This document shows, piece after piece, positions 7,209 through 8,597 of a stretch of DNA of 8,597 nucleotides; within the stretch, counting starts at the first letter, position 1; every line of letters begins with the position of its first letter. The position numbers were made by a program, and so were the translations under genes. Where the stretch lies: NCBI GenBank assembly GCA_947457025.1, contig CANGUI010000060.1, positions 1-8,597 on the forward strand. Direction: 5' to 3'. This DNA comes from Flammeovirgaceae bacterium (lineage in GTDB: Bacteria; Bacteroidota; Bacteroidia; Cytophagales; Cyclobacteriaceae). The notes under the pieces were generated by a model. That model was given only the letters and a program-made list of their open reading frames with translations. It searched no databases and had not been told where the DNA came from.

Positions 7209-8597
7209 TTATTTTTCAGTATAAGGATTCAATTTTCCGTATGCCTTGTCGGTGTCTACTTTCGCCACGAGTGCATCGTACAGGGCGCTGTAGTAGTTGA
7301 TTTGCGCTTCGCGCAGGCTGGATTCGGCATTGATTACTTCGAGGCTGGAGCCAACGCCCTGCTCGTACTTGATCTTGGTTACCCGTGCAACATTGCCGGC
7401 CAGTTCCATATTCTCTTTTTGCGATTGCAGCGTGCGGATCGCGTTCTCCAGCGTTAACCGGACCTGTTGCAATTCAAGATCAATGACGGTTTCAAGCTGC
7501 CGCTGCGAGTTTTCGAGTTTCAGCAGCGCAAGTTTCGACTGCTGTACGCGGTACGTACGCTGCAGGCCACTGAAGATCGGCACATTCAGCGATACCCCGA
7601 GCAGGGAATAGCCGTACCACTTATCAGGACCAACCTGGCCGTTGTCTTCGATGGCTGAGGTGGTGCGAAACAGGCCCGAAACATTGGGTGCCTGCGTGGT
7701 GTAGCCCAGGTTGGCAAAGGCCACCAGACTAGGAACACCGGCTGCATATTTATTTTTTAAGTCCAGTTCCTGCAACCGCTTCGAGGTTTGCAAGAGCTGG
7801 TAATCCCACCGCTTGCGGTACGACCAGTTTTCTTCCATGGCTGCGTAATCCGGAACAGCAAACTCACCAATTGAACCTGTCACTTCGATTGGTTCGGACA
7901 TGGGATAGTTCATCTGGAATTTCAAAACCTCTGTCGTGATGGTCTGGATGTTTTTAAATTTCTCGCGCTCGCTGCGCAGGTTATTGTAGGTCACCTGCAC
8001 GCGATCCACATCAATCTGTTCAGCAAAACCGTTCTGATACAGCGCCTTGGTGTTGCGCAGCAGCGTGTCTACCCGGGCAATATTCACATCAAAAAGAGCA
8101 ATCCGCTCACGGTTTGTGACGGCCAGGTAGTAGGCCTTCGAGACATTGGCGATTGTTTGCTCGCGGGTCTGCCCGGTTGTCTTCACCGACAATTCTTTAT
8201 ACGCATTCGAAGCCTGAAGTCCCACCAGGTAGGAACCATTAAAAAGAATCTGACTTACACTCATTGATGCATCGCCCACACTTTTCAACTGGAAGAAGTT
8301 TTGTGATGCCACCACATCGCCCACCTGAATGCCGGGTACACCACTCAGGTCGATGAACCCGCCGGGCCCGGTATACTGAACAAAAAATCGCCGCAACTTC
8401 TCATTGTGCTGAATGCCAACCGATCCTTCAAGCTGAGGAAGACCGATGCCAATCGTTTCTTTTACGCGGGCTTTTGCGATCTCTTCATCCAGCTGGGCAT
8501 TTTTGATCGTCATCGAATTTTGAAGGGCATACTCGATGCATTGCTCGAGCGTGAACGCCCGGGAGGTGGGTTGCTGCGCAGCGCCGGGGCACATCCA
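7209..8597 (-). CDS. TolC-family outer-membrane efflux channel (5' end beyond window)
   Basis: This is the outer-membrane factor of the exporter, expected to form a trimeric beta-barrel and alpha-helical tunnel docking with the adaptor. The frame is open to the window edge (a TGG codon at 8597-8595), so 462 residues are visible and the start is probably outside. The first Met seen, at 8594, is directly followed by CPGAAQQP, which looks like the end of a signal peptide cut after GAA rather than a true N-terminus. Two OEP-type repeats are seen, numbering from that Met: FTLEQCIEYALQNS (14-27) through a long helical region with YQNGFAEQIDVDRVQ (186-200), and again from about 340 with YEQGVGSSLEVINAESSLREA (about 410-430). 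The gene ends with tandem stops TAA TAG at 7211. Gene order channel-adaptor-pump is common in Bacteroidota efflux operons. Regulators, often TetR-like, may lie upstream but are not visible. Confidence 0.94.
   Translation of the reverse strand, partial: WMCPGAAQQPTSRAFTLEQCIEYALQNSMTIKNAQLDEEIAKARVKETIGIGLPQLEGSVGIQHNEKLRRFFVQYTGPGGFIDLSGVPGIQVGDVVASQNFFQLKSVGDASMSVSQILFNGSYLVGLQASNAYKELSVKTTGQTREQTIANVSKAYYLAVTNRERIALFDVNIARVDTLLRNTKALYQNGFAEQIDVDRVQVTYNNLRSEREKFKNIQTITTEVLKFQMNYPMSEPIEVTGSIGEFAVPDYAAMEENWSYRKRWDYQLLQTSKRLQELDLKNKYAAGVPSLVAFANLGYTTQAPNVSGLFRTTSAIEDNGQVGPDKWYGYSLLGVSLNVPIFSGLQRTYRVQQSKLALLKLENSQRQLETVIDLELQQVRLTLENAIRTLQSQKENMELAGNVARVTKIKYEQGVGSSLEVINAESSLREAQINYYSALYDALVAKVDTDKAYGKLNPYTEK

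Noticed and set aside
6885..7457. Plus-strand frame of 190 codons spanning the adaptor-channel junction
   Set aside because: It runs antisense across two well-supported genes and has no recognisable product.
1..8597. CRISPR array, insertion sequence, tRNA or rRNA
   Set aside because: No regularly spaced direct repeats, transposase frame, terminal inverted repeats or RNA-gene-like segments were seen; coding density leaves no room for them.
2649..8597. Heavy-metal (Cus/Czc) efflux identity for the tripartite system
   Set aside because: The pump TM4 has the Asp pair of drug/lipophile exporters rather than the CusA-type motif, and neither adaptor nor channel shows Met/His metal-binding clusters.

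Overview
The window suggests a Bacteroidota bacterium, probably a Cytophagales-like lineage. The reasons are the OMF-MFP-RND gene order, the protein styles, the absence of clear Shine-Dalgarno sequences and the moderate GC content. The genus cannot be fixed from the sequence alone. Every convincing gene lies on the minus strand and the DNA is densely coding. The longest non-coding gap is about 55 bases, so no long empty stretch needs describing.

In transcription order (right to left), positions 8597-2649 hold a complete tripartite efflux module apart from one truncated end. It comprises a TolC-type outer-membrane channel (5' end cut by the window edge), a lipoprotein periplasmic adaptor of the AcrA/HlyD family, and a 1133-residue RND inner-membrane pump. 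Gaps of 15 and 24 bases indicate one operon. The pump would use proton-motive force to move a substrate, the adaptor would bridge the periplasm, and the channel would open the outer membrane. The substrate cannot be read from the sequence. The pump keeps the paired transmembrane aspartates typical of proton-driven drug/lipophile exporters. It also carries an extra hydrophobic hairpin between TM6 and TM7 that AcrB lacks.

Downstream, after a 55-base gap with a weak inverted repeat, lies a membrane-anchored calcineurin-like metallophosphoesterase (about 2593-1343). After a further 39 bases comes a RecQ-family DNA helicase (1303 to beyond position 1). The helicase has a GTG start and lacks the usual cysteine zinc module in the part visible. 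These two genes may be co-transcribed with each other, but nothing links them functionally to the efflux module.

I found no mobile element, CRISPR array, RNA gene or obviously new system. The most notable points are variations within known families: the pump's extra membrane hairpin and altered proton-relay neighbourhood, the adaptor's N-terminal coiled coil, the phosphoesterase's relict Tat-like segment and the non-canonical RecQ C-terminus.
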